Positions 44,065 to 52,392 of a DNA stretch of 57,333 nucleotides are shown here, piece after piece. The notes under the pieces are model-generated. The model was not told the origin of the DNA. It made no database searches and saw only the letters and a program-made list of their open reading frames with translations. Each line of letters begins with the position of its first letter. The first letter of the stretch is position 1. The position numbers and the translations under genes are program-made. The stretch is taken from positions 1 to 57,333 of the forward strand of contig CAJYYA010000013.1 of assembly GCA_913778905.1 (NCBI GenBank). Reading direction: 5' to 3'. Source of the stretch: an uncultured Naasia sp. Its GTDB lineage: Bacteria > Actinomycetota > Actinomycetes > Actinomycetales > Microbacteriaceae.

Positions 44065-44296
44065 TAGCATTGCGGTGCACTCCGGCTGGTCCGGAGTGAC
44101 TTCGCGTGCCCATAGACGACTTCGCTTCGTCGGCATCAGCGTCCAGCGGTCCATCGCGGATCGGGTGAGAGCCCGGTCGAACGGTGGCGGATGCGTGTCG
44201 GGCACCAGGATCCGCGCGTCATCCGACGGCGCGGTAGCAACCCGGTAACGCGGTCGTGCCTCAGCGTGCGCCGCATCATGAGAAGGAGAGATGGCC
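44065..44296 (+). promoter_or_regulatory. rpsB promoter and long structured leader
   Basis: TAGCAT at 44065-44070 would start transcription near 44077, so the RNA begins with an 8-bp hairpin (CACTCCGG/CCGGAGTG with a five-base loop, 44078-44098). About 195 further bases follow before rpsB, with GC-rich pairing potential and no ORF. S2-mediated autoregulation through the leader is a reasonable inference. Confidence 0.5.
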
Positions 44297-45295
44297 ATGG
44301 CCGTCGTCACCATTCGCCAGCTGCTCGACAGCGGCGTCCACTTCGGACACCAGACCCGTCGGTGGAACCCGAAGGTCAAGCGCTTCATCCTGACCGAGCG
44401 CAGCGGCATCCACATCATCGACCTCCAGAAGTCGCTGTCGTACATCGACACCGCGTACGACTTCGTCAAGGAGACCGTCGCCCACGGCGGCACCGTCCTC
44501 TTCGTCGGAACGAAGAAGCAGGCCCAGGAGACCATCGCCGAGCAGGCGACCCGCGTCGGACAGCCCTACGTCAACCAGCGTTGGCTCGGCGGACTCCTCA
44601 CCAACTTCCAGACCGTCGCCAAGCGCCTCAACCGTCTCAAGGAGCTCGACCTCGTCGACTTCGACGACACCACGCGCGGTTACACCAAGAAGGAGCTGCT
44701 CATCCAGCGTCGCGAGCGCGACAAGCTGGAGAAGTCGCTCGGCGGTATCCGCAACCTGACCAAGACGCCGTCGGCCATCTGGGTCGTCGACTCGAAGCGC
44801 GAGCACCTCGCCGTCAACGAGGCGAAGAAGCTGGGTATCCCGGTCATCGGAATCCTCGACACCAACGCCGACCCCGATGAGCTGGCCTACCCGATCCCGG
44901 GCAACGACGACGCCATCCGTTCGGTCGCGCTGCTGACCCGCATCATCGCCGACGCCGCCGCCGAGGGCCTCATCCAGCGTCACCAGAAGCCCGCCGAGGG
45001 CCAGGCCGCCGAGCCCCTCGCCGAGTGGGAGCAGGAGCTGCTCCAGGCTTCGGAGGCGCCCGCCGCCGCTGAGGTCCCGGTCGAGGAGAACGACGCCGAC
45101 GCCGCAGCCGAGGCCGATCTCGCTTCGAAGACCGACGAGTCGCTCGTCGTCACCCACAAGCCCGAGACCGACGCCGAGCTCGAGGCTCGCGAAGAGGCCT
45201 CGGCCACCGAGGACGAGAAGAAGCCCGCCACCAAGGGAAAGCCCTCCGCGAAGAAGGCCGAAGCCGAGAAGGCCGAGACCGCTTCCGCCGAATAA
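44297..45295 (+). CDS. rpsB: 30S ribosomal protein S2
   Basis: 332 residues. [58 protein letters not shown] and [14 protein letters not shown] are S2 signatures. The S2 core ends near residue 230; the last 100 residues are an Ala/Glu-rich tail. Of two in-frame ATGs (44291, 44297) the second is eight bases from AAGGAGAG and is preferred. S2 contacts S1 and Tsf-linked operon regulation is classical. Confidence 0.97.
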   Translation: MAVVTIRQLLDSGVHFGHQTRRWNPKVKRFILTERSGIHIIDLQKSLSYIDTAYDFVKETVAHGGTVLFVGTKKQAQETIAEQATRVGQPYVNQRWLGGLLTNFQTVAKRLNRLKELDLVDFDDTTRGYTKKELLIQRRERDKLEKSLGGIRNLTKTPSAIWVVDSKREHLAVNEAKKLGIPVIGILDTNADPDELAYPIPGNDDAIRSVALLTRIIADAAAEGLIQRHQKPAEGQAAEPLAEWEQELLQASEAPAAAEVPVEENDADAAAEADLASKTDESLVVTHKPETDAELEAREEASATEDEKKPATKGKPSAKKAEAEKAETASAE

Positions 45296-45312
45296 GGCGC
45301 CAGCCACTTCCA

Positions 45313-45355
45313 GGAGGCGGCGGGGGTCCGACGTGTTCGGATTCTCGCCGCTTCC
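45313..45355 (+). terminator. Intergenic hairpin between rpsB and tsf (attenuator candidate)
   Basis: GGAGGCGGCG then GGGGTCCGA pairs with TCGGATTCT then CGCCGCTTCC around the loop CGTGT, about 19 pairs with G-U wobbles. It is followed by GTCTGATATC, not by a T-tract. It lies 45 bases before tsf and may set the rpsB:tsf ratio. Confidence 0.55.
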
Positions 45356-45400
45356 GTCTGATATCAAGCACGTGAACACCACGAGTGAAGGAGTAGAAGC

Positions 45401-46228
45401 ATGGCCAATGTGAGCCTGCAGGACGTGAAGGCGCTCCGCGAGCGTCTCGGCACCGGAATGGTCGACACCAAGAACGCTCTGGTCGAGGCCGACGGCGACA
45501 TCGAGAAGGCGGTCGAGATCCTCCGCCTCAAGGGCGCGAAGGGCAACGCGAAGCGTGCCGACCGCTCCACCAGCGAGGGCCTCGTCGCCGCGCAGGAGAC
45601 CGAGGGTGCCGTCACCCTCATCGAGCTCGCCTGCGAGACCGACTTCGTCGCGAAGAACGACCGCTTCGTCGCTCTCGGCGACAAGGTGCTGAAGGCCGTC
45701 GCGGCCGCCGGAGCCGACTCGGTCGAGTCCGCGCTCGCCGCACCGCTCGGTGACTCGACCGTCGGTGCCACCATCGACGACGACGCCGCCATCATCGGCG
45801 AGAAGGTCGAGCTCCGTCAGGTCGCTCGCGTGACCGGTGAGAACTTCGCCGTGTACCTCCACAAGACCAGCCAGGACCTGCCCCCGCAGATCGGCGTCGT
45901 TGTGGCGTACGAGGGTTCGGACGCGGAGACGGCGCGCAGCATCGCGCAGCACATCTCCTTCGCCGCTCCCCAGTACCTCACCAAGGACGAGGTCCCGGCC
46001 GCCGACGTCGAGAACGAGCGTCGCATCGTCGAGGAGATCAGCCGCAACGAGGGCAAGCCCGAGGCCGCGCTCCCCAAGATCGTCGAGGGTCGTCTGGGCG
46101 CCTACTTCAAGCAGGTCGCCCTGCTCGAGCAGGACTACGCACGCGACAACAAGCTGTCGATCAGCAAGGTCGTCGCCGACGCAGGCCTGACCGTGACGGG
46201 CTTCGCCCGCTTCAAGGTCGGCGCCTGA
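45401..46228 (+). CDS. tsf: Translation elongation factor Ts
   Basis: 275 residues. Nucleotide-exchange factor for EF-Tu. N-terminal UBA-like domain DVKALRERLGTGMVDTKNAL, then the core contact motif ETDFVAKND (80-86) and the dimerisation domain up to VTGFARFKVG. GAAGGAG lies eight bases before the ATG. Followed by a terminator. Confidence 0.98.
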   Translation: MANVSLQDVKALRERLGTGMVDTKNALVEADGDIEKAVEILRLKGAKGNAKRADRSTSEGLVAAQETEGAVTLIELACETDFVAKNDRFVALGDKVLKAVAAAGADSVESALAAPLGDSTVGATIDDDAAIIGEKVELRQVARVTGENFAVYLHKTSQDLPPQIGVVVAYEGSDAETARSIAQHISFAAPQYLTKDEVPAADVENERRIVEEISRNEGKPEAALPKIVEGRLGAYFKQVALLEQDYARDNKLSISKVVADAGLTVTGFARFKVGA

Positions 46229-46246
46229 CGCCACCGCGCACCCCTG

Positions 46247-46282
46247 ACGGGCCCTGCATCTCCTCGGAGGTGCGGGGCCCGT
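46247..46282 (+). terminator. Terminator after tsf
   Basis: ACGGGCCCTGCA pairs with TGCGGGGCCCGT around TCTCCTCGGAGG, which has its own small dyad. Followed by CCTCGTTCC, weakly T-rich. Confidence 0.65.
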
Positions 46283-46295
46283 CCTCGTTCCGCCT

Positions 46296-46396
46296 TCTTC
46301 TCGCGCTCAGCAGGAACTTCGACACCCCAGCAGGACCAACCGGACCGATTCCCACTGCCGAGGCGCCGAAGTTCCTGCTGAGCGCGAGGAGGGGCC
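46296..46396. repeat. Large hairpin with internal CAGCAGGA repeats before pyrH
   Basis: CTCGCGCTCAGCAGGAACTTC and its complement form a perfect 22-base outer stem. The left side repeats the unit as CCCAGCAGGACC about 20 bases further in. The inner region of roughly 55 bases is unpaired or weakly paired. It lies just after the tsf terminator and before the pyrH promoter. The architecture matches the hairpins at 17.5 and 28.9 kb. Confidence 0.7.
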
Positions 46397-46431
46397 GATA
46401 TCGCCCGCGAATGAGAACGGCACACGGCGGG

Positions 46432-46437
46432 TAGGCT
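46432..46437 (+). promoter_or_regulatory. -10 hexamer TAGGCT of pyrH
   Basis: TAGGCT gives a leader of about 22 bases containing GGAAGGA before ATG 46466. Confidence 0.45.
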
Positions 46438-46465
46438 TGCCGAGGCTTTTCGACGGAAGGAACTC

Positions 46466-47179
46466 ATGACCACGCAGGCGAGACGACGGGTCCTCCTCAA
46501 GCTTTCCGGGGAAGCGTTCGGCAACGGGGCGCTCGGCGTCGATCCCGAGGTCGTCATGAGCATCGCCCGGCAGATCGCCGAGGCCGCCAAGACGGTCGAG
46601 ATCGCGATCGTCGTCGGCGGCGGCAACTTCTTCCGCGGCGCACAGCTCCAGCAGGGCGGAATGGAGCGCGGCCGCGCCGACTACATGGGCATGCTCGGCA
46701 CGGTGATGAACGCACTCGCCCTGCAGGACTTCCTCGAGCAGGCGGGCGCCGAGACGCGCGTCCAGTCCGCCATCGCCATGACGCAGGTCGCCGAGCCCTA
46801 CATCCCCCGCCGCGCGATCCGGCACCTCGAGAAGGGGCGCGTCGTCATCTTCGGTGCCGGAGCGGGCCTTCCCTACTTCTCCACCGACACGGTCTCGGCG
46901 CAGCGCGCCCTCGAGATCCGGGCGGATGTCGTGCTGGTCGCCAAGAACGGCGTCGACGGGGTCTACAGCGCGGACCCGCGCGTCGATTCGAGCGCCGTCA
47001 AGCTCGACACCGTCACGTACCGCGACGCGCTTCAGAAGGGTCTCAAGGTCGTGGATTCCACCGCCTTCAGCCTCTGCATGGACAACGGCATGGACATGGT
47101 CGTCTTCGGCATGGAAGGCGAGAAGAACGTCACCCGCGCGATTCTCGGCGAGCGCATCGGAACCCTCGTCTCCGCCTGA
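46466..47179 (+). CDS. pyrH: Uridylate kinase
   Basis: 237 residues. UMP to UDP, hexameric amino-acid-kinase fold: [58 protein letters not shown] and [17 protein letters not shown]. Sits between tsf and frr as in most bacteria. It has its own promoter (TAGGCT at 46432-46437), so it is probably not dependent on the rpsB promoter. Confidence 0.98.
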   Translation: MTTQARRRVLLKLSGEAFGNGALGVDPEVVMSIARQIAEAAKTVEIAIVVGGGNFFRGAQLQQGGMERGRADYMGMLGTVMNALALQDFLEQAGAETRVQSAIAMTQVAEPYIPRRAIRHLEKGRVVIFGAGAGLPYFSTDTVSAQRALEIRADVVLVAKNGVDGVYSADPRVDSSAVKLDTVTYRDALQKGLKVVDSTAFSLCMDNGMDMVVFGMEGEKNVTRAILGERIGTLVSA

Positions 47180-47227
47180 CGGCCGTGCGCCGATGGGCGC
47201 GACACGGGCCGCGGAGGTACCCCGGCC

Positions 47228-47233
47228 TAAGAT
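47228..47233 (+). promoter_or_regulatory. -10 hexamer TAAGAT of frr
   Basis: TAAGAT gives a leader of about 24 bases with GAAGGAG before GTG 47264. Confidence 0.45.
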
Positions 47234-47263
47234 GAACAACTACGACTTACGAAGGAGTCCGAA

Positions 47264-47818
47264 GTGATCGCCGACGTCCTCTCCGACGCAACAGACCGCA
47301 TGAAGAAGGCCATCGAGGCTGCCACGAACGACTTCAACACCGTGCGCACCGGGCGGGCGAATCCTCTGCTGTTCCAGCGCGTGATGGTCGACTACTACGG
47401 CTCGCCGACCCCGCTCGCCCAGCTCGCCTCGCTCAACAACCCCGAGGCCCGCACGATCGTCATCACCCCCTATGACAAGAGCGCGCTGAAAGAGATCGAG
47501 AAGGCCATCGCCTCGAACCCCAACCTCGGCGGCAGCCCTCAGAACGACGGCAACCTGATCCGGGTCACCATCCCCGAGCTCACCGAGGACCGCCGCAAGG
47601 AGTTCGTGAAGATCGTCCGGGGCAAGGGCGAGGACTCCAAGGTCTCCGTCCGCAACATCCGTCGCAAGGCGAAGGACGACCTCGATGCCCTCAAGGGCGA
47701 GGTGAGCGACGACGAGATCGCTCGCGGCGAGAAGGAGCTCGAGTCGATCACCAAGGTCTACGTCGACCAGATCGACGACCTTCTCAAGCGCAAAGAAGCA
47801 GAACTCCTCGAGGTCTGA
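47264..47818 (+). CDS. frr: Ribosome recycling factor
   Basis: 184 residues, standard length. With EF-G it splits post-termination ribosomes. [54 protein letters not shown] and [12 protein letters not shown] are RRF signatures of the helical stem and hinge. GTG start with GAAGGAG. cdsA follows six bases later. Confidence 0.98.
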   Translation: MIADVLSDATDRMKKAIEAATNDFNTVRTGRANPLLFQRVMVDYYGSPTPLAQLASLNNPEARTIVITPYDKSALKEIEKAIASNPNLGGSPQNDGNLIRVTIPELTEDRRKEFVKIVRGKGEDSKVSVRNIRRKAKDDLDALKGEVSDDEIARGEKELESITKVYVDQIDDLLKRKEAELLEV

Positions 47819-47824
47819 TCCGTC

Positions 47825-48790
47825 GTGCCGCAACGTCCGGATCGATGGCATGCGCCCCGCACCCGTGCGGAGTTCCAGGCGCAGATCGAGGCCGGGCGCG
47901 TAGAGATCGAGTCGCAGCTGCGTGACGCTCGGCGCCAATTCGACGAGACGCAGGAGCGCATCAACGCGCGCACCGGCCGCAACCTGCTCTTCGCAACCCT
48001 GTTCGGGGTCGTCCTGGGCGTCGCGATGCTGCTGAGCCTCATCGTCTTCAAGCAGCTGTTCATGCTGGTGGCAGCATTCGTCATCGTCTTCGCGATCCTC
48101 GAATTGGCGGGGGCTCTGCGGACGGCCGGTCGCGACGTGCCGCGTATCCCCAGTGTCGTCGCGGCGGTGCTCGCCCTCCCCATCGCCTACTACGTCCCCG
48201 GTGTCGGGCAGTGGATCGCCATCTGCGCGGCTGTCGTGCTCGTCACGCTGTGGCGTCTCGCGGAGGCGGTGGTCCCGTCGATGCGGGTCGCCGGGCGCGA
48301 GCTGGCGCGCGATCTGGGCGCCGGCTCGTTCATCCAGCTCTACGTCACGCTGCTCGGCACCTTCGCGGTCGTGCTCGTGTCCCGCCCGGGCGGCGAGTGG
48401 TGGACCCTGGCGTTCCTGATCCTCGTCATCGGTGCCGATGTGGGGGCATACGCGTCGGGTCTGTCGTTCGGCAAGCACCCGATGGCGCCGCGCATCAGTC
48501 CCAAGAAGACGTGGGAGGGGTTCGCGGGCGCCGTCCTCACCTCGCTCGTCGCGGGCGTTCTGCTCGCGATGTTGATGCTGCAGCAGCCCTGGTGGGTCGG
48601 CGTGGTCTTCGGACTCGTCATCGTGGTCACCGCGACCGTGGGCGATCTCGCCGAGTCGCTCATGAAACGCGATCTCGGCATCAAGGACATCAGCTCGTGG
48701 CTGCCGGGGCACGGGGGGTTTCTCGACCGTCTCGATTCGATCCTGCCCTCGGCGGCCGCCGCCTACGTGCTCTATCTGATTTTCGCCTGA
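47825..48790 (+). CDS. cdsA: Phosphatidate cytidylyltransferase
   Basis: 321 residues. Makes CDP-diacylglycerol, precursor of anionic phospholipids. A hydrophilic N-terminus of about 50 residues, then about eight membrane helices. The CdsA signature lies near the C-terminus: KTWEGFAGAVLTSLV, followed by GDLAESLMKRDLGIKD and LPGHGGFLDRLDSIL. GTG start six bases after the frr stop, the usual frr-cdsA operon. Confidence 0.96.
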   Translation: MPQRPDRWHAPRTRAEFQAQIEAGRVEIESQLRDARRQFDETQERINARTGRNLLFATLFGVVLGVAMLLSLIVFKQLFMLVAAFVIVFAILELAGALRTAGRDVPRIPSVVAAVLALPIAYYVPGVGQWIAICAAVVLVTLWRLAEAVVPSMRVAGRELARDLGAGSFIQLYVTLLGTFAVVLVSRPGGEWWTLAFLILVIGADVGAYASGLSFGKHPMAPRISPKKTWEGFAGAVLTSLVAGVLLAMLMLQQPWWVGVVFGLVIVVTATVGDLAESLMKRDLGIKDISSWLPGHGGFLDRLDSILPSAAAAYVLYLIFA

Positions 48791-48839
48791 CCGGCCGCCG
48801 CTGCCGGGGTGGCCGCACGCGTTGGGCCATGATGGAGCG

Positions 48840-49400
48840 ATGGGATCGACTTTTCCGCGCGTGCAGCGCGGGCGTGGTTATCGGGTCGCCGAGGTCGACG
48901 AGTTCCTCGAATCCGCACGGAAGGCTTACGAGCGCTCCGAGGACGGGGGCATCTCGGGAGACGCCTCCCTGAACGCGGCGGGTATCCGTCGCACCGCCTT
49001 CGGCCTCGAGCGGGGCGGGTATTCGCCCAGCCACGTCGATGCGGCCCTCGAGCGGCTCGAAGACGCTTTCGCCGCACGGGAGCGCGAGAGCGCGTATCGG
49101 TCTGTCGGCGACAAGGCGTGGTTCAGTCAGGCCCGCGAAGGCGCGACGGAGATCCTCGACCGACTCGCCCGGCCCGACAAGCAGAAGTTCCGTCGCGTCG
49201 GAGGACTGACCGAGGGGTACAACCGACGCGAGGTCGATCGTTTCTGCGCTCGTCTGCGCCGATACTTCCGTGAGGGTGAGAACGTCGGTGTGGACGAGGT
49301 GCGCACCGTCGCGTTCCGAGCGGAACGGGGCGGCTATCGCGAGTGGGAGGTCGACCTCCTCCTCGACGGCGTCGTCGACGTCATGCTCGCCGTTCGATAG
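48840..49400 (+). CDS. DivIVA-domain protein with internal duplication
   Basis: 186 residues. Two homologous halves. The first has FPRVQRGRGYRVAEVDEFL followed by AFGLERGGYSPSHVDAALERL. The second has FRRVGGLTEGYNRREVDRFC followed by AFRAERGGYREWEVDLLLDGV. Each half holds a DivIVA-like GY-x-x-x-(E)VD-x-F/L motif twice. DivIVA domains bind curved membranes at poles and septa. The protein lacks a long coiled coil, so a scaffold of the classic type is unlikely. CATGAT ends six bases before the ATG, a possible leaderless start. Follows cdsA. Confidence 0.8.
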   Translation: MGSTFPRVQRGRGYRVAEVDEFLESARKAYERSEDGGISGDASLNAAGIRRTAFGLERGGYSPSHVDAALERLEDAFAARERESAYRSVGDKAWFSQAREGATEILDRLARPDKQKFRRVGGLTEGYNRREVDRFCARLRRYFREGENVGVDEVRTVAFRAERGGYREWEVDLLLDGVVDVMLAVR

Positions 49401-49518
49401 CGACGCCGTTCTCGGGGCGGTGACGAAGTGGCTCCCCGGCTCTCCAGAAGCCGCCCGTGGCCCCGATTCGGGGCGATCCGGGCCGGGATCGTTATGCGTT
49501 TGCTACCCTTGAGGCATC

Positions 49519-50223
49519 GTGGGTAAGCATTCTGAGAGCGCAGTGGCCGTATCGCACCGCACAGGAGGCGTCGTCTCCCGGACGGGCGCCCGTCCGGTGA
49601 CCCCGAGGTACCGCAGCAGACTGCGCGGGAACATCGCGCTGTCGCTCTTCGGATTCGTCGCCGCCTTCGGGATCATCCTGGTGAATGTGACTGACCCGTA
49701 CGCGGGTGCCGTCGCCCAGCCCTACTACCAGGCTCCGATCGTCGTCTCGGCGGGCGACCCCCAGGTCATCGATTCCGTACAGGCTGACGCCGTCGCCTTC
49801 GCGCGGGACGACTTCACGGTCACCGAGGCGCCGAAGCCTCAGCCGGTCGCCACTACGTCGACGTCCACCAGCGGCGGGGGCGGCGGTTCCTACACCGCGT
49901 CCGCGGCGGCCGTACCGGATCCCGGCACCGCGCAGGCCATCGCCTACGAGAAGGTCATGGCCCGAGGGTGGGGGAGCGGCGAATACGACTGCCTCGTGTC
50001 CCTGTGGAATCGCGAGTCCGGATGGCGGGTCAACGCCCTGAACTCCTCGAGTGGTGCCTACGGCATCCCGCAATCCCTTCCCGGCAGCAAGATGGCGAGT
50101 GCGGGCGCCGACTGGGAGACCAACCCCGCGACCCAGATCGAATGGGGCCTCGGCTACATCACCAGTCGTTACGGGAGCCCGTGCGGCGCCTGGGCGTCGT
50201 CCGAATCCCGCGGCTGGTACTGA
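49519..50223 (+). CDS. Membrane-anchored lysozyme-fold (transglycosylase/RPF-like) protein
   Basis: 234 residues. A cytosolic basic N-terminus, one membrane segment (IALSLFGFVAAFGIILV, about 39-56), a linker rich in Pro/Thr/Ser/Gly, then a C-terminal domain of about 95 residues. The domain reads YDCLVSLWNRESGWRVNA with likely catalytic Glu166, then SGAYGIPQSLPGSKM, and ends GLGYITSRYGSPCGAW. Cys158 and Cys222 likely form a disulfide. The pattern matches actinobacterial lytic-transglycosylase-like proteins. TACCCT lies nine bases before the GTG. Confidence 0.85.
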   Translation: MGKHSESAVAVSHRTGGVVSRTGARPVTPRYRSRLRGNIALSLFGFVAAFGIILVNVTDPYAGAVAQPYYQAPIVVSAGDPQVIDSVQADAVAFARDDFTVTEAPKPQPVATTSTSTSGGGGGSYTASAAAVPDPGTAQAIAYEKVMARGWGSGEYDCLVSLWNRESGWRVNALNSSSGAYGIPQSLPGSKMASAGADWETNPATQIEWGLGYITSRYGSPCGAWASSESRGWY

Positions 50224-50265
50224 CCCCATCCGTGCCCGGCGCGTTCGAGCCTGGATCGATCTGTC

Positions 50266-50562
50266 ATGCCCCGCAGTAACCGGCGCCGTGATGAGCGGTC
50301 GGACCCGGATGACGAGGATTACGATCTCAGCCGCCTGATCGCCGGATTCCGGAGGACGGAGGTTCGCCGCGGCGCGGCCTGGACCGTGCAGCCGGTGGGC
50401 GCTTCCCGTTCGGAGAAGGCGTACACCTGTCCGGGATGCGGCAACGTCATCGAGGCGGGTGCTGCCCACCTCGTCGCGTGGCGAGCTGACGGTGTCCTCG
50501 GGGATGCACGAGATCTCGCGGAGCGTCGGCATTGGCACTCCCACTGTTGGAAGGTGATGTGA
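50266..50562 (+). CDS. Small zinc-ribbon-like actinobacterial protein, function unknown
   Basis: 98 residues. An acidic, Arg-rich first half (RRDERSDPDDEDYDLSRL), then a likely metal site: YTCPGCGNVIEAGAAHLVAW plus RRHWHSHCWKVM, that is CxxC with a downstream HWHxHC group. Small proteins like this are widespread in actinobacteria and often misnamed ATP/GTP-binding. Its TGA shares one base with the hydrolase ATG, so the two are coupled. Confidence 0.8.
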   Translation: MPRSNRRRDERSDPDDEDYDLSRLIAGFRRTEVRRGAAWTVQPVGASRSEKAYTCPGCGNVIEAGAAHLVAWRADGVLGDARDLAERRHWHSHCWKVM

Positions 50563-51284
50563 TGACGAGCCCGGTCGAGGTCCGCGGCGGGATCGAGCTG
50601 CCCGCCCGTCGAGAAGACATCGAGATGACGACCGTCGACGGGCTCACGCTCGTCGGAGAGCTCGCGGTGCCGCTCGAGACGGACCCGGTGGCGACTCTCG
50701 TGACCCTGCACCCGCTGCCGACGGCAGGCGGATTCATGGATTCCCACGTTCTGCGCAAGGCCGCGGCGCGTCTGCCGGCCATGGCCGATCTCGCGGTGCT
50801 CCGCTTCAACACCCGCGGGACGTCGTCGCCGCGGGGAACGAGTGAGGGGCACTTCGACGAGGGGGTCGGCGAGCGGGCGGATGTCGCGGCTGCTCTCGAG
50901 TTCGTCTCGTCACGCGGACTGCCGGACCCGTGGATCGTGGGGTGGTCGTTCGGAACCGAGCTGGCGCTCAAGTACGGCCGCCAGCCAGGAGTCCGCGGGG
51001 TTTTCCTGCTCTCCCCGCCGCTGCACCGAGCAACCGAGGCGGAGATCGCGGCTTGGAAGGACGATCCACGGGCGGTCGTCGCGCTCGTTCCCGAGCACGA
51101 CGATTTCCTGCGCCCCGCCGAGGCGCGCGACAGATTCGCCGTCGCTCCCAACATCGAGGTCATCGCCGTCGACGGAGCGAAGCACCTGTGGGTGGGTGAG
51201 AACTCGACCAAACGGGTCCTCGACGAGATCGTGGCGCGCGTCAACCCCGCGGCTGCGCCTCTGCCGACCCGGTGGCCGAACTGA
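50562..51284 (+). CDS. Alpha/beta hydrolase
   Basis: 240 residues. Alpha/beta fold with VATLVTLHPLPTAGGFMDSH near the start, the RFNTRGTSSPRGTSEG loop, nucleophile Ser in IVGWSFGTELALKYG, Asp in PEHDDFLRP and His in GAKHLWVGE. This resembles the KANL3/Tex30-like and YfhR-type small hydrolases. Substrate unknown. Start ATG 50562 with GGAAGG upstream. Confidence 0.88.
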   Translation: MTSPVEVRGGIELPARREDIEMTTVDGLTLVGELAVPLETDPVATLVTLHPLPTAGGFMDSHVLRKAAARLPAMADLAVLRFNTRGTSSPRGTSEGHFDEGVGERADVAAALEFVSSRGLPDPWIVGWSFGTELALKYGRQPGVRGVFLLSPPLHRATEAEIAAWKDDPRAVVALVPEHDDFLRPAEARDRFAVAPNIEVIAVDGAKHLWVGENSTKRVLDEIVARVNPAAAPLPTRWPN

Positions 51285-51322
51285 CCGGTCGCGATGTGTG
51301 AACGGGGCCTCGAGGCTCCCGC

Positions 51323-52372
51323 TCAGAGCTCGTTCTGACGTGGCACGAGGACCTGCTTCACGATGAGCTGGATGGCTGCGGCGACGGGGATGGCGACGAG
51401 TGCTCCGAGCACTCCGAGGAGGGTTCCGCCGACGAGCGCACCGATGACGACGATCACACCGGGGACCTTGACGGCCCGCTTCATGATGTTGGGACTCAGA
51501 AGATAAGCCTCGACCTGCATGTAGACGAGGTAATAGATCGCGGCAGCGATCCAGGTCGCCGGCGACTCGGGGGCCAGCACGAGCTGTCCCAGGATGATGA
51601 TGACCGACCCCGTGATCGTCCCGACCAGCGGCACGAGCGAGCACAGGAACGCGATGAATGCGAAGACCGCTGGCAGCTTCCCACCGATGATGTTGAGAAA
51701 GGCGAAGGTCAGCACGCCGTTGCAGAGTGCGAGCGACACCTGCCCGATGACGTAACGGCCCACCGAGGTCACGATCTGCTCGGTGATGTCGATGAAGCGC
51801 ACACGCTTGGTGGCCGGGACGAGCTGGTAGAGCCCGCGCTTGAAGGACTCGAGAGACGCGGTGAAGTAGAGCGTCAGGATGAGGACGATGATCGCCCCGA
51901 AGATCCCGTTGCCGACGCCCACGGCGACGGTGAGGAGACCGCCACTGATCGTCGTGAAGTTCTGCTGCAGGTAGGTCGTGGCCTGCGAATAGATCTCGCG
52001 CACCGGAACGCCGCTGCCGACGGCGCGCTGCACGTTGTCCAGCAGTTCGTCGATCGTGATGCTCTGGCTGTAGAGGATGATCTCGGTCACGAGTGACGAC
52101 GCCTGGGAGACGATCACCGGCACGATGGCGAACATGACGCCCACGAAGCCGCCGAGGACGACGATCAGGGTGACCAGGAGGGCGGCCCAGCGCGGAAGAT
52201 GACGACGCTCCAGGGCGGAGACGAGGGGATCGAGCCCGAGGGCGAGGAACAGTGCCGCTCCGACGTAGGTGAGGATCGTCGCGAGCTGGCCGATCATCGA
52301 ACCGATGAGGAGCGCGACGAGCACCCCGAGCCCCGCGAGAAGTCCCAGCCGGAACGGATTGTGGATCTTCAT
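51323..52372 (-). CDS. AI-2E family transporter (PerM-like)
   Basis: 349 residues, about eight membrane segments. Family pattern: LGVLVALLIGSMI, ALFLALGLDPLVSALERR, LPRWAALLVTLIVVLGGF, a soluble middle (about 95-150), then LCSLVPLVGTITGSV and NIMKRAVKVPGVIVVIGALVGG. The family includes TqsA (AI-2 export) and Na+/H+ antiporters, so the substrate should not be assumed. It lies 20 bases after the coiled-coil gene on the same strand and is probably co-transcribed with it. Confidence 0.92.
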   Translation of the reverse strand: MKIHNPFRLGLLAGLGVLVALLIGSMIGQLATILTYVGAALFLALGLDPLVSALERRHLPRWAALLVTLIVVLGGFVGVMFAIVPVIVSQASSLVTEIILYSQSITIDELLDNVQRAVGSGVPVREIYSQATTYLQQNFTTISGGLLTVAVGVGNGIFGAIIVLILTLYFTASLESFKRGLYQLVPATKRVRFIDITEQIVTSVGRYVIGQVSLALCNGVLTFAFLNIIGGKLPAVFAFIAFLCSLVPLVGTITGSVIIILGQLVLAPESPATWIAAAIYYLVYMQVEAYLLSPNIMKRAVKVPGVIVVIGALVGGTLLGVLGALVAIPVAAAIQLIVKQVLVPRQNEL

Positions 52373-52392
52373 ACGGAGCCGGTCCTCGTCAG

